The notes beneath the pieces were generated by a model that searched no databases, had not been told where the DNA came from, and worked only from the letters and a program-made list of their open reading frames with translations. Below are positions 1 through 10,875 of a stretch of 20,372 bases of DNA, piece after piece. The DNA is taken from assembly GCA_009731375.1 (NCBI GenBank), contig BJOX01000201.1, positions 454,103 to 474,474 on the forward strand, given 5' to 3'. The translations under genes were made by a program, and so were the position numbers. Source of the DNA: Paulinella micropora. Lineage: Eukaryota; Cercozoa; Imbricatea; Euglyphida. The first letter of the stretch is position 1. The number at the start of each line of letters is the position of its first letter.

Positions 1-36
<36 letters not shown>

Positions 37-60
37 TGAGAGAGAGAGAGAGAGAGAGAC
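1..60. repeat. (AG)n microsatellite
   Basis: Nearly pure AG from the first base, with one GCGTGA interruption. With the (CT)n tract that follows it forms a potential long hairpin. Confidence 0.95.
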
Positions 61-70
61 AGAATTGCGA

Positions 71-201
<131 letters not shown>

Positions 202-236
202 TGTTGTTTGCCTCGCTATGGCCATGATGACATAAC

Positions 237-440
237 CTGTAACCATCACCTTGATGTCCCCTCTGCTGCCTCACTATTGCCTTGATGTCCACTCTGCTGC
301 CTCATTATTGCCTTGATGTCTTCTCTCCTGCTTCACTATTTCCTTTAGGTCCCATCTACTTCCTCGTCATTGCCTTGATGTCCCCCCTGCTGCCTCATTA
401 TTGCCTTTATGTCCCACCTGCTGCCTAACCATCACCATGA
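237..440. repeat. 31-bp minisatellite, pyrimidine-rich orientation
   Basis: About six units built on CTGCTGCCTCACTATTGCC followed by TTGATGTCCC. The same family occurs inverted at 1262-1910 and in this orientation again at 3166-3450. Confidence 0.88.
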
Positions 441-444
441 TGTC

Positions 445-1243
<799 letters not shown>

Positions 1244-1261
1244 AGGAACAGTCAATAGATG

Positions 1262-1907
1262 GGGGATCAAAGCAAGAGTGAAGCAGCAGAGCGGACAGAA
1301 AGGCAATTGTGAGGCAGCAGATGGGACAGAAAGGCAATTTTGAGGCAGCAGATGGGACAGAAAGGCAATGGTGAAGGTAACAATGAGGCAGCAGAGGGGA
1401 CATCAAATTGATGGTTAGGCAGCAGGTTGGACATGAAGGCAATAATGAGGCAGCAGATGGGACATAAAGGCAATGGTGAGGCAGCAAATGGGACAGAAAG
1501 GCAATTTTTAGGCAGCAGAGGGGACATCAAGGCAATAGTGAGGCAGCAGATGGGACATAAAGGCAATGGTGAGGCAGCAAATGGGACATAAAGGCAATGG
1601 TGAGGCAGCAGATGGGACAGAAAGGCAATTGTGAGGCAGCAGATGGGACATCAAGGCAATGGTGAGGCAGCAAATGGGACAGAAAGGCAATTGTGAGGCA
1701 GCAGATGGGACATCAAGGCAATGGTGAGGCAGCAGATGGGACAGAAAGGCAATGTGTGAGGCAGCAGATGGGACAGAAAGGCAATAGTGAGGCAGCAGAT
1801 GGGACATCAAGCCAATTGTGAAGGCAATAATGAGGCAGCAGAGGGGACATCAAGGTGATGGTTAGGCAGCAGGTGGGACGTCAAGGCAATAATGAGGCAG
1901 CAGAGGG

Positions 1908-1910
<3 letters not shown>
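1262..1910. repeat. 31-bp minisatellite, purine-rich orientation, about 20 units
   Basis: Unit core is GAGGCAGCAGATGGGACA plus a tail such as TCAAGGCAATGGT. It is inverted relative to 237-440 and 3166-3450. Because 31 is not a multiple of 3, the minus strand gives a long frame with a 31-residue period (ICCLTIA, SHLLPH, SVPSAAS). This follows from absence of stops in the unit and is not evidence of a gene. Confidence 0.9.
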
Positions 1911-2807
<897 letters not shown>

Positions 2808-2871
2808 CTACTACTACTACTACTACCTAGTCCTACTACTACCACCACTACCACTACCACTACCACTACTA

Positions 2872-2937
<66 letters not shown>

Positions 2938-2987
2938 GTACTACTAGTACTTCTACTACTACCACTACCACTACCACTACCACTACC

Positions 2988-3069
<82 letters not shown>

Positions 3070-3070
3070 G
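2808..3070. repeat. (ACT)n array leading into exon A
   Basis: About 260 bp of ACT with CAC variants. It ends eleven bases before the acceptor of the first recognised exon and so supplies its upstream pyrimidine-containing sequence. Confidence 0.95.
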
Positions 3071-3081
3071 TTTGTTTGCAG

Positions 3082-3159
3082 AGCTTGTGCGGTTTGCTGA
3101 CCGAGTTATGCGCGTCAGATGCCTGGGAGATCAGACAAGGGGGCTTTCAAGGCTGCAAG
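3082..3159 (+). CDS. Exon A: HEAT-like repeat segment (26 codons)
   Basis: Seen: acceptor TTTGTTTGCAG ends at 3081 and donor AAG|GTATGG begins at 3160. The exon is 78 nt, phase 0 at both ends. It encodes SLCGLLTELCASDAWEIR then QGGFQGCK. Known: the pattern of a hydrophobic helix, then Asp-x-W-E-I-R, then a small-residue helix is typical of one HEAT repeat. Context: a (ACT)n array stops just before the acceptor and a 31-bp minisatellite starts within ten bases after the donor, so this is an island of complex sequence. The earlier part of the gene must lie before the window or in unrecognised exons, because I found no phase-compatible exon in 1-3070. I saw no second copy of this exon. Confidence 0.8.
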
Positions 3160-3165
3160 GTATGG

Positions 3166-3450
3166 ACTTGATGTCCTCTGCTGTCTCACTATTGCCTTTA
3201 TGTCCCCTCTGCTGCCTCACTATTGCCTTAATGTCCCCTCTGCTTCCTCACCATTGCCTTGATGTCTCCTGCCCCACAATTGCCTTGATGTCCCCTCTGC
3301 TGCCTCACTATTGCCTTGATGTCGTCTCTCCTGCTTCACAATTGCCTTGATGCCCCCTCTGCTGCCTCACTATTGCCTTTATGTTCACTCTGCTGCCTCA
3401 CTATTGCCTTTATGCCCCCTCTGCTGCCTCACTATTGCCTTTATGTCACC
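3166..3450. repeat. 31-bp minisatellite, pyrimidine-rich orientation
   Basis: About nine units (CTGCTGCCTCACTATTGCC plus TTTATGTCCC), some short. It fills most of the 299-nt intron between exons A and A2. Confidence 0.9.
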
Positions 3451-3458
3451 TCTGTAAG

Positions 3459-3500
3459 GTGGTGATAGCCAACGTCAAGGTGGTTCCAGAGGAAGAGAAA
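3459..3500 (+). CDS. Exon A2: candidate short exon (14 codons)
   Basis: Seen: acceptor-like CACCTCTGTAAG ends at 3458 and donor-like AAA|GTGATG begins at 3501. The peptide is VVIANVKVVPEEEK, phase 0 to phase 0. It would join GFQGCK of exon A to EEFTSR of exon B without a frame change. The exon is optional for the frame, since A joins directly to B in phase 0 as well. The peptide resembles a helix followed by an acidic loop, which suits the space between two HEAT repeats. The complex sequence directly after a minisatellite supports a non-random origin. The acceptor (TAAG) is weaker than those of the other exons, and a longer form ending at 3506 is possible. Confidence 0.5.
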
Positions 3501-3509
3501 GTGATGGTC

Positions 3510-3731
3510 TACATAGATAGACAGATGGATAGATAGAGCTTTTTACTGAGCCACAGTACATGTTCGGGACGCAAGCATTTGAAATCATACATATGCATAC
3601 ATACATACATACATACATACATACATACAAGTATTAGCTGAGAACGAAAGCGTTTGAAGTCATACATACATACATACATACATACATGCATAGGAAGATC
3701 GCATCGTACTCGATTGTAGTGTATATATATG

Positions 3732-3798
<67 letters not shown>

Positions 3799-3824
3799 TC
3801 GTGTGTGTGTGTGTGTGTGTGTGT
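3510..3824. repeat. Compound GATA, CATA, (TA)n and (GT)n repeats
   Basis: Short GATA tract near 3511-3537, (CATA)n at about 3595-3628 and 3661-3688, (TA)n at about 3735-3770 and (GT)n to 3824. A duplicated flank (GCGTTTGAAGTCATACATA and a variant) precedes each CATA tract. Confidence 0.88.
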
Positions 3825-3828
3825 TTAC

Positions 3829-3925
3829 CGCTTGTTTGTATCTTTGTACATATGTACATTTACGTTATGCATGTATTTTGCAGGCTAGCTGTAGGGGAAT
3901 CATATACGTATACATTTATATTGCT
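3829..3925 (+). pseudogene. Partial copy 1 of the exon C acceptor and 5' end
   Basis: GTATTTTGCAG followed at 3884 by GCTAGCTGTAGGGGAATCA. Against exon C the codons read Leu-Ala-Val-Gly-Glu with TTA to CTA, GTG to GTA and GGT to GGG changes, all synonymous. Similarity to the exon ends after about 17 bases. The preceding stretch (GTACATTTACGTTATGCATG) is shared with copies 2 and 3. Confidence 0.65.
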
Positions 3926-3943
3926 TGGGATAAACAATATTAA

Positions 3944-4116
3944 GGTCAGGTGAAAAATTTCGGCCAACCGTTAATACGGGGAATTTTCGGCTAAACTTTT
4001 ATTTGTGGACAACAAATGTACCGTAATTACCGGCTGGCCGAAGTTCTTGACAACTTTGAATAGCAAAAATGTACAGTTATTACGGGATAATTTGTCCTGG
4101 CCGAAATTTTTTCACT
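3944..4116. mobile_element. Single arm of a foldback element
   Basis: Starts GGTCAGGTGAAAAATTTCGG and ends GGCCGAAATTTTTTCACT. It matches the left arm of the complete foldback at 9186-9614, except that a short block near its start is missing. No matching right arm follows; instead the 163-bp palindrome begins three bases later. Confidence 0.75.
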
Positions 4117-4118
4117 AT

Positions 4119-4281
4119 CACATAAAAGCATTCACCGCCAATTACCCTGGTAATTAGTCTTAATGTGGTTAGCTTCCCGGGGAAATCGCCCGGGGCCGAT
4201 CGGACCTTGGGCAATTTCCCCGGGAAGCTAACCACATTAAGACTCATTACCAGGGTAATTGGCGGTCAATGCTTTTATGTG
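4119..4281. repeat. 163-bp near-perfect palindrome upstream of exon B
   Basis: Arms of about 80 bp run from CACATAAAAGCA to TGCTTTTATGTG and meet at CCGATCGG with no loop. There are only about six mismatches or indels. Internal blocks include AATTACCCTGGTAATTA and GCTTCCCGGGGAAAT. The right end lies 12 bases before the first base of exon B. Confidence 0.92.
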
Positions 4282-4293
4282 TATTCTGTACAG

Positions 4294-4361
4294 GAGGAGT
4301 TTACTTCCAGAGTGTTGCAACTCGCTGAGGTAAGGTTGGAAGACACTGAATACAGAGTAAG
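4294..4361 (+). CDS. Exon B: HEAT-like repeat segment
   Basis: Seen: acceptor TTCTGTACAG ends at 4293 and donor AAG|GTGAGC begins at 4362, both close to consensus. The exon is 68 nt, phase 0 in and phase 2 out. It encodes EEFTSRVLQLAEVRLEDTEY then RV plus two bases of an Arg codon. The AG left at the end joins the first G of exon C to give Arg, producing [13 protein letters not shown], a textbook HEAT B-helix spanning the splice junction. An internal GAG|GTAAGG at 4329/4330 is also a strong donor and could give a 36-nt form, but that would not join exon C in frame with Arg. The palindrome at 4119-4281 sits immediately upstream. Confidence 0.85.
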
Positions 4362-4377
4362 GTGAGCCATCCCTAGT

Positions 4378-4438
4378 GCTCTCTCTCTCTCTCTCTCTCT
4401 GTTGTTGTTGCTGTTGCTTGTTTCTATCTTTCTATCTT

Positions 4439-4495
<57 letters not shown>

Positions 4496-4514
4496 CTGTC
4501 TGTCTGTCTGTCTG

Positions 4515-4571
<57 letters not shown>

Positions 4572-4579
4572 GTTGTTGC

Positions 4580-4615
<36 letters not shown>

Positions 4616-4623
4616 GTTGTTGC

Positions 4624-4661
<38 letters not shown>

Positions 4662-4669
4662 GTTGTTGC

Positions 4670-4705
<36 letters not shown>
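4378..4705. repeat. (CT)n array with recurrent TTGTTGTTGCTTGTTT spacers
   Basis: (CT)n is broken by TTGTTGTTGCTTGTTTCT at about 4567, 4612 and 4656 and by a variant at 4400, giving units of about 45 bp. CTGT repeats occur at 4490-4525. The poly-Ser/Leu frames are repeat translations. Confidence 0.93.
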
Positions 4706-4707
<2 letters not shown>

Positions 4708-4721
4708 GTGTGTGGTTACTG

Positions 4722-4800
4722 CTTGTTTGTATTTTTTTACGTATGTACATTTACGTTATGCATATGATGAGCAGGGTAGCTGCGGGGTAAGCATATATGT
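4722..4800 (+). pseudogene. Partial copy 2 of the exon C acceptor and 5' end
   Basis: GATGAGCAG then GGTAGCTGCGGGGTAAGC from 4775. The codons read V-A-A-G followed by TAA, so this copy is broken. The upstream flank matches copy 1. Confidence 0.55.
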
Positions 4801-4809
4801 ATACATTAC

Positions 4810-4885
4810 ATATGTATTTGTATGTATGTGTTATGCATGCTATTTTGCAGGCTAGTTGTGGGTGATCCCTCTGTTGTTGCTTGTT
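4810..4885 (+). pseudogene. Partial copy 3 of the exon C acceptor and 5' end
   Basis: GCTATTTTGCAG then GCTAGTTGTGGGTGATCC from 4851. It reads L-V-V-G-D, two substitutions from the exon, and then runs into CTGTTGTTGCTTGTTTGTAT, which is also the spacer of the nearby (CT)n array. Confidence 0.6.
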
Positions 4886-4892
4886 TGTATCG

Positions 4893-5218
<326 letters not shown>

Positions 5219-5219
5219 G

Positions 5220-5263
5220 GTTAGCTGTGGGTGAAGCGCTGGGTGCCGTGGCACATAGGAGAG
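5220..5263 (+). CDS. Exon C: HEAT B-helix segment ([14 protein letters not shown])
   Basis: Seen: acceptor TATATATTTAG ends at 5219 and the exon begins G-TTA-GCT-GTG. It is 44 nt, phase 2 in and phase 1 out, encoding [14 protein letters not shown] plus the first base of a Gly codon. Joined to exon B it completes [13 protein letters not shown]; joined to exon D it gives HRR-GPDTYKQLK. The donor AGAG|GTCGTA is weak after the GT. Three partial copies of the first part of this exon, each with an AG in front, lie in the upstream introns at 3884, 4775 and 4851. Retention of the peptide LAVGE in copy 1 with only synonymous changes supports the coding reading. A GC-rich double-hairpin element starts 18 bases downstream. 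Confidence 0.8.
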
Positions 5264-5280
5264 GTCGTATTCGTATCTAT

Positions 5281-5436
5281 ATGCGGTTAGCCACAAATTT
5301 GACGTGTATTGCGGAGGAGCCGGGCCGGGCCGGGCCGGACCGGGCCGGCGAGCCCGCAAAACACGTCAAATTTGGCGCGCCGCATAAGTAGTTTTTTATC
5401 GTTAACCTGACCACATTTTGTGGAGGTGACCGATAA
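5281..5436 (+). mobile_element. Double-hairpin GC-rich element, copy 1
   Basis: First hairpin 5281-5385: ATGCGGTTAGCC to GGCGCGCCGCAT with a GCCGGGCCGGG-rich centre. Second hairpin 5396-5436: TTATCG...ACCACATTTTGTGG...CGATAA. Other copies at 8963, 12080 (inverted) and 15895. No coding capacity; I infer a non-autonomous palindromic transposon or a mobile structured unit. Confidence 0.85.
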
Positions 5437-5548
5437 TATGTATTATACTACATTTTTATTGTATTACACATATATTTACCTTTGTTGTGGTGTATTCTTC
5501 AATGTTTATTACATTATTATTGGAATTATATTGATCACCGGTTGCGTG

Positions 5549-5549
<1 letters not shown>

Positions 5550-5600
<51 letters not shown>

Positions 5601-5642
5601 TGTCTTGTCTTGCATACAGGTTTCACCTTGTCAGAGTGTGTA

Positions 5643-5677
<35 letters not shown>

Positions 5678-5753
5678 TTATATATATATATGTATACATT
5701 TCTATATATATTTCTATTGTCTTGTCTTGCATACAGGTTTCACCTTGTCAGAG

Positions 5754-5785
<32 letters not shown>

Positions 5786-5985
5786 ATTTCTATTGTCTTG
5801 TCTTGCATACAGGTTTCACCTTGTCAGTATGTATATATATATATATAAGTGTATATATATATATATATATATATATATTTCTATTGTCTTGTCTTGCATA
5901 AAGGTTTCATCTTGGTCAGAGTGTATATATATATATATAATTTCTATTGTCTTGTCTTGCATACAGGTTTCACCTTGTCAGAGTG

Positions 5986-6056
<71 letters not shown>
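5550..6056 (+). repeat. TA-rich tandem units with repeated CTTGCATACAG|GTTTCACC
   Basis: Five copies of TTGTCTTGTCTTGCATACAG (one reads CATAAAG) followed by GTTTCACCTTGTCAGAGT, each set in (TA)n. They lie at about 5598, 5716, 5793, 5884 and 5946. Two diverged copies (GCATGAAGGTTTTACC) are at about 6180 and 6501. Each has the look of a 3' splice site, but no consistent donor follows. Confidence 0.85.
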
Positions 6057-6241
6057 TCATATATAACCCTATAGGTCCCGATACTTACAAACAACTTAAG
6101 ACAAATATTCAATTTTTCATTTCATCATAAGACAAATATTCAATTTTTCATTACATCATTATTAGAATATATTTCTTTTTGTCTTGTCTTGCATGAAGGT
6201 TTTACCTCTTCAGAGTATTGCTATACACACACACACATGTG

Positions 6242-6274
<33 letters not shown>

Positions 6275-6288
6275 ATATACATACATAC

Positions 6289-6320
<32 letters not shown>

Positions 6321-6550
6321 TATATACATATACATATACATACATATATATATATATATATATATTAATATTATTATATATAAATAACCTCATAGGTCCC
6401 GATACATACAAACAACTTAAGACAAATATTCAATTTTTCATTACATCATAAGACAAATATTCAATTTTTCATTACATCATTATTGTAATATATTTCTATT
6501 TGTCTTGTCTTGCATGAAGGTTTTACCTGTTCAGAGTCTATTGCTATATA
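6057..6550 (+). repeat. About 320-bp tandem unit carrying exon D 5' ends
   Basis: AACC-CTATAG|GTCCCGATAC recurs at 6075 and 6396, and the true exon D starts at 6728, giving periods of 321 and 332 bp. Each partial copy holds the first 32 exon bases (GPDTYKQLKT) and then turns into ATTCAATTTTTCATT sequence, itself duplicated. Between the copies, ACT, ACA and ACG are the only codon differences in the shared exon part, and all encode Thr. Confidence 0.85.
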
Positions 6551-6558
6551 CATATACT

Positions 6559-6591
<33 letters not shown>

Positions 6592-6710
6592 TATATATAT
6601 ATACATACATACATACATACAGACATACATACATACATACATACATACAGACATACATACATACATACATACATACATACATACATGCATACACACACAC
6701 AGACACTATT
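6551..6710. repeat. (TA)n then (CATA)n
   Basis: TA repeat to about 6600, then CATA with CAGA variants to about 6690 and a short CA block. Confidence 0.93.
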
Positions 6711-6727
6711 CATATATAACCCTATAG

Positions 6728-6850
6728 GTCCCGATACGTACAAACAACTTAAGACAAAAATCCTTGGAAGCATATCGGAGAACTTCGTCCGATCCGAGCG
6801 AGAGACAGCTATAGACGCTAGTAAACCAAAAGACGGACGTACTACACCGG
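6728..6850 (+). CDS. Exon D: solenoid helix and start of linker (40 codons)
   Basis: Seen: acceptor ACCCTATAG ends at 6727 and donor CCGG|GTGATT begins at 6851. The exon is 123 nt, phase 1 in and out. It encodes PDTYKQLKTKILGSISENF, then VRSERETAIDASKPKDGRTT and P. The first half is a plausible amphipathic helix pair end; the second half is charged and polar (Arg, Glu, Lys, Asp, Thr, Pro), like a flexible linker. It completes Gly-Pro with exon C (HRR-GPDTY) and continues into exon D2. Immediately downstream is a (CTAT)n array. The 5' part of the exon and its acceptor are duplicated twice upstream, while the 3' part is unique in the window. The CGG|GTGATT donor is moderate, so the exact end is the least certain point. 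Confidence 0.78.
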
Positions 6851-6857
6851 GTGATTG

Positions 6858-6909
6858 TCCATCTGTCTCTCTATCTGCCTATCTGTCTATCTATCTATCT
6901 GTCTAACTG

Positions 6910-6957
<48 letters not shown>

Positions 6958-6985
6958 ACTATCTATATATCTATCTATTCATCTT

Positions 6986-7055
<70 letters not shown>

Positions 7056-7096
7056 CATCTATCCATCTATCCATCTATCCATCTATCCATCTATCC

Positions 7097-7150
<54 letters not shown>

Positions 7151-7171
7151 ATATCTATCTATCTATCTATC

Positions 7172-7212
<41 letters not shown>

Positions 7213-7231
7213 ATATCTATCTATCTATCTA
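6858..7231. repeat. (CTAT)n array with CTGT and CCAT variants
   Basis: About 370 bp. The YLSI frames are repeat translations. Confidence 0.96.
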
Positions 7232-7435
7232 TGGAGGTGGGAGCTCGTTCTGCAAGGGGCGCTTATGGAACGAGCCCTGGCCCCGCCTGGTACTAGGGAG
7301 GTTTGGTATCGCCTGTATCAGTCCCTTCCGTGCAAACATCACGGCTTAGCTGGGCATCGGGTTAATACTTTACCCACAGACTTCCTTGGTTGACGAAATC
7401 AGAAGCTCCTTTTTTCTGACATTAGTCGATATCTC
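7232..7435. other. Complex non-repeat segment of unknown origin
   Basis: About 200 bp between two CTAT arrays. It contains a hairpin with GAGCTCGTTC pairing to GAACGAGC around GGGGCGCTTATG, then CACGGCTTAGCTGGGC and a short T-run. A block of 38 codons is open (CKGRLWNEPWPRLVLGRFG) but lacks convincing splice sites and phase. It may be part of a dispersed repeat; I do not recognise it. Confidence 0.4.
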
Positions 7436-7800
<365 letters not shown>

Positions 7801-7802
7801 AG

Positions 7803-7845
7803 TCCCCGGAGACTATTCCGACACTGAAGCACCTCCATCTCCTAC
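7803..7845 (+). pseudogene. Partial copy of exon D2 (5' part with acceptor)
   Basis: CTATAG|TCCCCGGAGACTATTCC onward matches the first 43 bases of exon D2 with a single difference (GGA for GCA, Gly for Ala). It then passes into CTAT repeat, so the 3' end and donor are missing. It could be read as [15 protein letters not shown] in frame with exon D. Confidence 0.8.
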
Positions 7846-7846
7846 C

Positions 7847-7921
<75 letters not shown>

Positions 7922-7950
7922 CATCTATCCATCCATCCATCCATCCATCC

Positions 7951-8004
<54 letters not shown>

Positions 8005-8005
8005 A
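7846..8005. repeat. (CTAT)n with a CCAT block
   Basis: About 160 bp. A 75-bp non-repeat stretch follows (8006-8085) in which I see nothing recognisable. Confidence 0.95.
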
Positions 8006-8085
8006 AAGCTTACTAGGGTCACCAGGGTCTTTGCCTACCATGATATCCGCCAGATTGTTGTAAAAACTTGTCATTTAATCAAATT

Positions 8086-8325
8086 TGTACCTATGTATGT
8101 ATGTATGCATGTATGTATGTTATGTATGTATGTTATGTATGTTATGTATGTATGTTATGTATGTATGTATGTATGTATGTATGTGTATATGTATGTATAT
8201 GACCCTTACCTACTACTGTAAACTTAAGTATGTATGTATGTATATATGTGTGTATGTATTTATGTATGTATGTATGCATGTATGTATGTATGTATGTATG
8301 TATGTATGTATGTATGTATGTATGA
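8086..8325. repeat. (TATG)n arrays
   Basis: Two TATG tracts with a short break at about 8200-8226. The first has TGTTATGTATG phase slips. Confidence 0.94.
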
Positions 8326-8598
8326 CATTATGTTACATGACATTCGAACTTTTGATCTTAGAAACATCCATGTAAGAATATTTTACACATACACATAAAA
8401 ACACATACATACGTTTACTTGCAGCTCCTATACATCTTTATTTTATACACGCGTGGAGCTTGTCTCCTTGAAAGTTATCTCTTGGAAGATATACATATTT
8501 ATTTTATACACGCGTGTTCTCTTCGTCCTCTGAAGGCATGACCTTTTGTTTGCTTCGTTTGTTCGCTAGTTACTTACTTGGTTAATTGNNNNNNNNNN
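8326..8598. other. Low-repeat intron stretch ending in a 10-base assembly gap
   Basis: AT-rich sequence with a duplicated block (ATTTTATACACGCGTG at about 8440 and 8500). CTTGCAG|CTCC near 8423 is acceptor-like, but no phase-compatible exon follows. Ns occupy 8589-8598. Confidence 0.6.
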
Positions 8599-8621
8599 TC
8601 TATCCATCTATCCATATATCC

Positions 8622-8696
<75 letters not shown>

Positions 8697-8717
8697 CATC
8701 TATCCATCCATCCATCC

Positions 8718-8815
<98 letters not shown>
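8599..8815. repeat. (CTAT)n array leading into exon D2
   Basis: About 215 bp with a CCAT block. The last CTATAG gives the exon D2 acceptor. Confidence 0.96.
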
Positions 8816-8817
8816 AG

Positions 8818-8871
8818 TCCCCGCAGACTATTCCGACACTGAAGCACCTCCATCTCCTACTAATGAATCTG
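8818..8871 (+). CDS. Exon D2: acidic, Pro/Ser-rich linker segment
   Basis: Seen: acceptor ATCTATAG ends at 8817 and donor CTG|GTATGTAC begins at 8872, a strong consensus. The exon is 54 nt, phase 1 in and out, encoding [18 protein letters not shown] after completion with the last base of exon D, and ending in the first base of Gly. The composition (Asp, Glu, Pro, Ser, Thr) indicates a disordered linker continuing from exon D. Exons D and E would also join in frame without it, so it may be optional. A 43-base copy lies at 7803-7845. The exon's 3' half plus its donor appears to be the founding unit of the minisatellite that fills the next intron. The single copy difference inside the shared part changes Ala to Gly. 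Confidence 0.75.
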
Positions 8872-8962
8872 GTATGTACACTAACAATATCTTCTCAATT
8901 ACATGTACATCCTCAGTGAATGTGGTATGAACACTAACAAGATCTACATTAGTATTATATCT

Positions 8963-9100
8963 TGCGGTTAGCCACAAATTCGACGTGTTTTGCGGGCGAG
9001 CCGGAGCCGGGCCGGCGAGCCCGCAAAACACGCCAACTTTGGCGCGCCGCATATTAGTTTTATTGGTACCCTGACCACATTTTGTGGAGGTGACCGATAA
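8963..9100 (+). mobile_element. Double-hairpin GC-rich element, copy 2
   Basis: First hairpin 8963-9051 (TGCGGTTAGCC ... GGCGCGCCGCA), second hairpin 9060-9100 (TTATTGGT ... ACCGATAA around CCACATTTTGTGG). It is inserted in the first degenerate units of the minisatellite. Confidence 0.85.
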
Positions 9101-9185
9101 CATTACATTACATCCCCTACAGAGCTGCAACCCCTAGCAGTCGATCTGGTACGTAGACTAAGAATATCTACATAATTACATCTAG

Positions 9186-9614
9186 GGTCGGGTGAAAAAT
9201 TCGGCCATATCACCTTTCGGCCGACCTTAAATACGGGGAAATTTTGGGCTAAACTTTTATTCATGGACAACAAATGTACCGTAATTAACGACTGGCCCGA
9301 AATTCTTCACAACTTTGAATAACAAATGTACCGTTATTACGGGATGATTTGTTCTGGCCGAAATTGTTCACTATTCCTTACATCCCGCACAGAGATACAT
9401 CCATTTCGCCTAATTGTTTGTCAGGAAGAGTGAAAAATTTCGGCCAGAACAAATTATCCCGTAATAACGGTACATTTGTTATTCAAAATTGTGAAGAATT
9501 TCAGCCAGCCGGTAATTACGGAATATTTGTTGTCCACAAATAAAAGTTTAGCCCAAAATTCCCCGTATTTACGGTTGGCCGAAAGGTGAGGTGGCCGAAA
9601 CTTTGCACCCGACC
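9186..9614. mobile_element. 429-bp foldback element with arms of about 187 bp
   Basis: Left arm 9186-9372 (GGTCGGGTGAAAAATTCGG ... GGCCGAAATTGTTCACT) and right arm 9429-9614 (AGTGAAAAATTTCGGCC ... CACCCGACC) are inverted repeats around a 56-bp loop. It has no coding capacity and interrupts the D2 minisatellite, whose units continue on both sides. I saw no clear target duplication. Confidence 0.88.
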
Positions 9615-10875
9615 TTGCATAACTATAATTCTGGTACGTAGACTAAGAATATTTACATTATTACATCTACCTTATAGACAGATGCAACCTCTAATATGTA
9701 CACTAAACAATATCTATATAATTACATCTACATCTATTAATATTTACATTATTACATCTACATTATAGACATAGATGCAACCTCTAACCAGTGAATCTGT
9801 TATGTACACTAACAATATCTACATAATTACATCTACATCACTAACAATATTTACATTATTACATCTACATTATAGACATATCAATCTGGTATGCACACTA
9901 ACAATATCTACATATTACATCTACATCACTAACAATATTTACATTATTACATCATAGACATAGATGCAACCTCTAACCAGTCAAATCTAGTATGTACACT
10001 CACAACATCTACATAGTTACATCTACATCACTAACAATATTTACATGATTACATCTACATTATAGACAGAGATGCAACCTCTTACCAGTCAATCTGGTAT
10101 GTACACTAACAATATCTACATAGTTACATCTACATCACTAACAATATTTACATTATTACATCTACATTATAGACATATGAATCTGGTATGTACACTAACA
10201 ACATCTACATAGTTACATCTACATCACTAACAATCTTTACATTATTACATCTACATTATAGACAGAGATGCAACCTCTAACCAGTCAAATCTAGTATGTA
10301 CACTAACAATATCTACATAATAACATCTACATCACTAACAATATTTACATAATTACATCTACATTATAGACAGATGCAACCTCTAACCAGTCAAATCTGG
10401 TATGTACACGAACAATATCTACATAGTTACATCTACATCACTAACAATATTTACATTATTACATCTACATGATAGACAGAGATGCAACCTCTAACCAGTC
10501 AAATCTGGTATGTACACTAACAATATCTACATAGTTACATCTACATCACTAACAATATTTACATTATTACATCTACATTATAGACATATGAATCTGGTAT
10601 GTACACTAACAAAATCTACATAATTACATCTACATCACTAACAATATTTACATTATTACATCTACATTATAGACATATAAATCTGGTATGTACACGAACA
10701 ATATCTACATAATTACATCTACATCACTAACAATATTTACATAATTACATCTACATTGTAGACAGAGATGCAACCTCTAACTAGTCAAATCTGTTATGTA
10801 CACTAACAACATCTACATAATTACATCTACATCACTAACAATATTTACATTATTACATCTACTATCCCGGACAGA

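Larger units (their letters stand above)
8872..10875 (+). repeat. Minisatellite derived from the end of exon D2 plus its donor and intron
   Basis: Long units of about 108 bp and short units of about 85-90 bp. The long unit holds ATTATAGACAGAGATGCAAC, CTCTAACCAGTCAAATCTG, GTATGTACACTAACAATATC, then two 32-bp subrepeats (CACTAACAATATYTACAT...). The segment GATGCAACC...AATCTG|GTATGTAC corresponds to GAAGCACC...AATCTG|GTATGTAC of exon D2. I count about 15 such pseudo-donor positions, from about 8918 to 10795. A foldback and a double-hairpin element are inserted in the early part. Reading frames within units carry stops, so this is not coding. Confidence 0.82.

Noticed and set aside
7345-7385. Resemblance to part of 5S rRNA (GGCTTAGCTGGGC, then TCGGGTTAATACTT)
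   Set aside because: The match is short, gapped and lacks the rest of the 5S molecule and its internal promoter order.
9623-10875. Minisatellite units as true alternative exons
   Set aside because: Most units are not a multiple of 3 in length or carry TAA in the required phase, so inclusion would break the frame.
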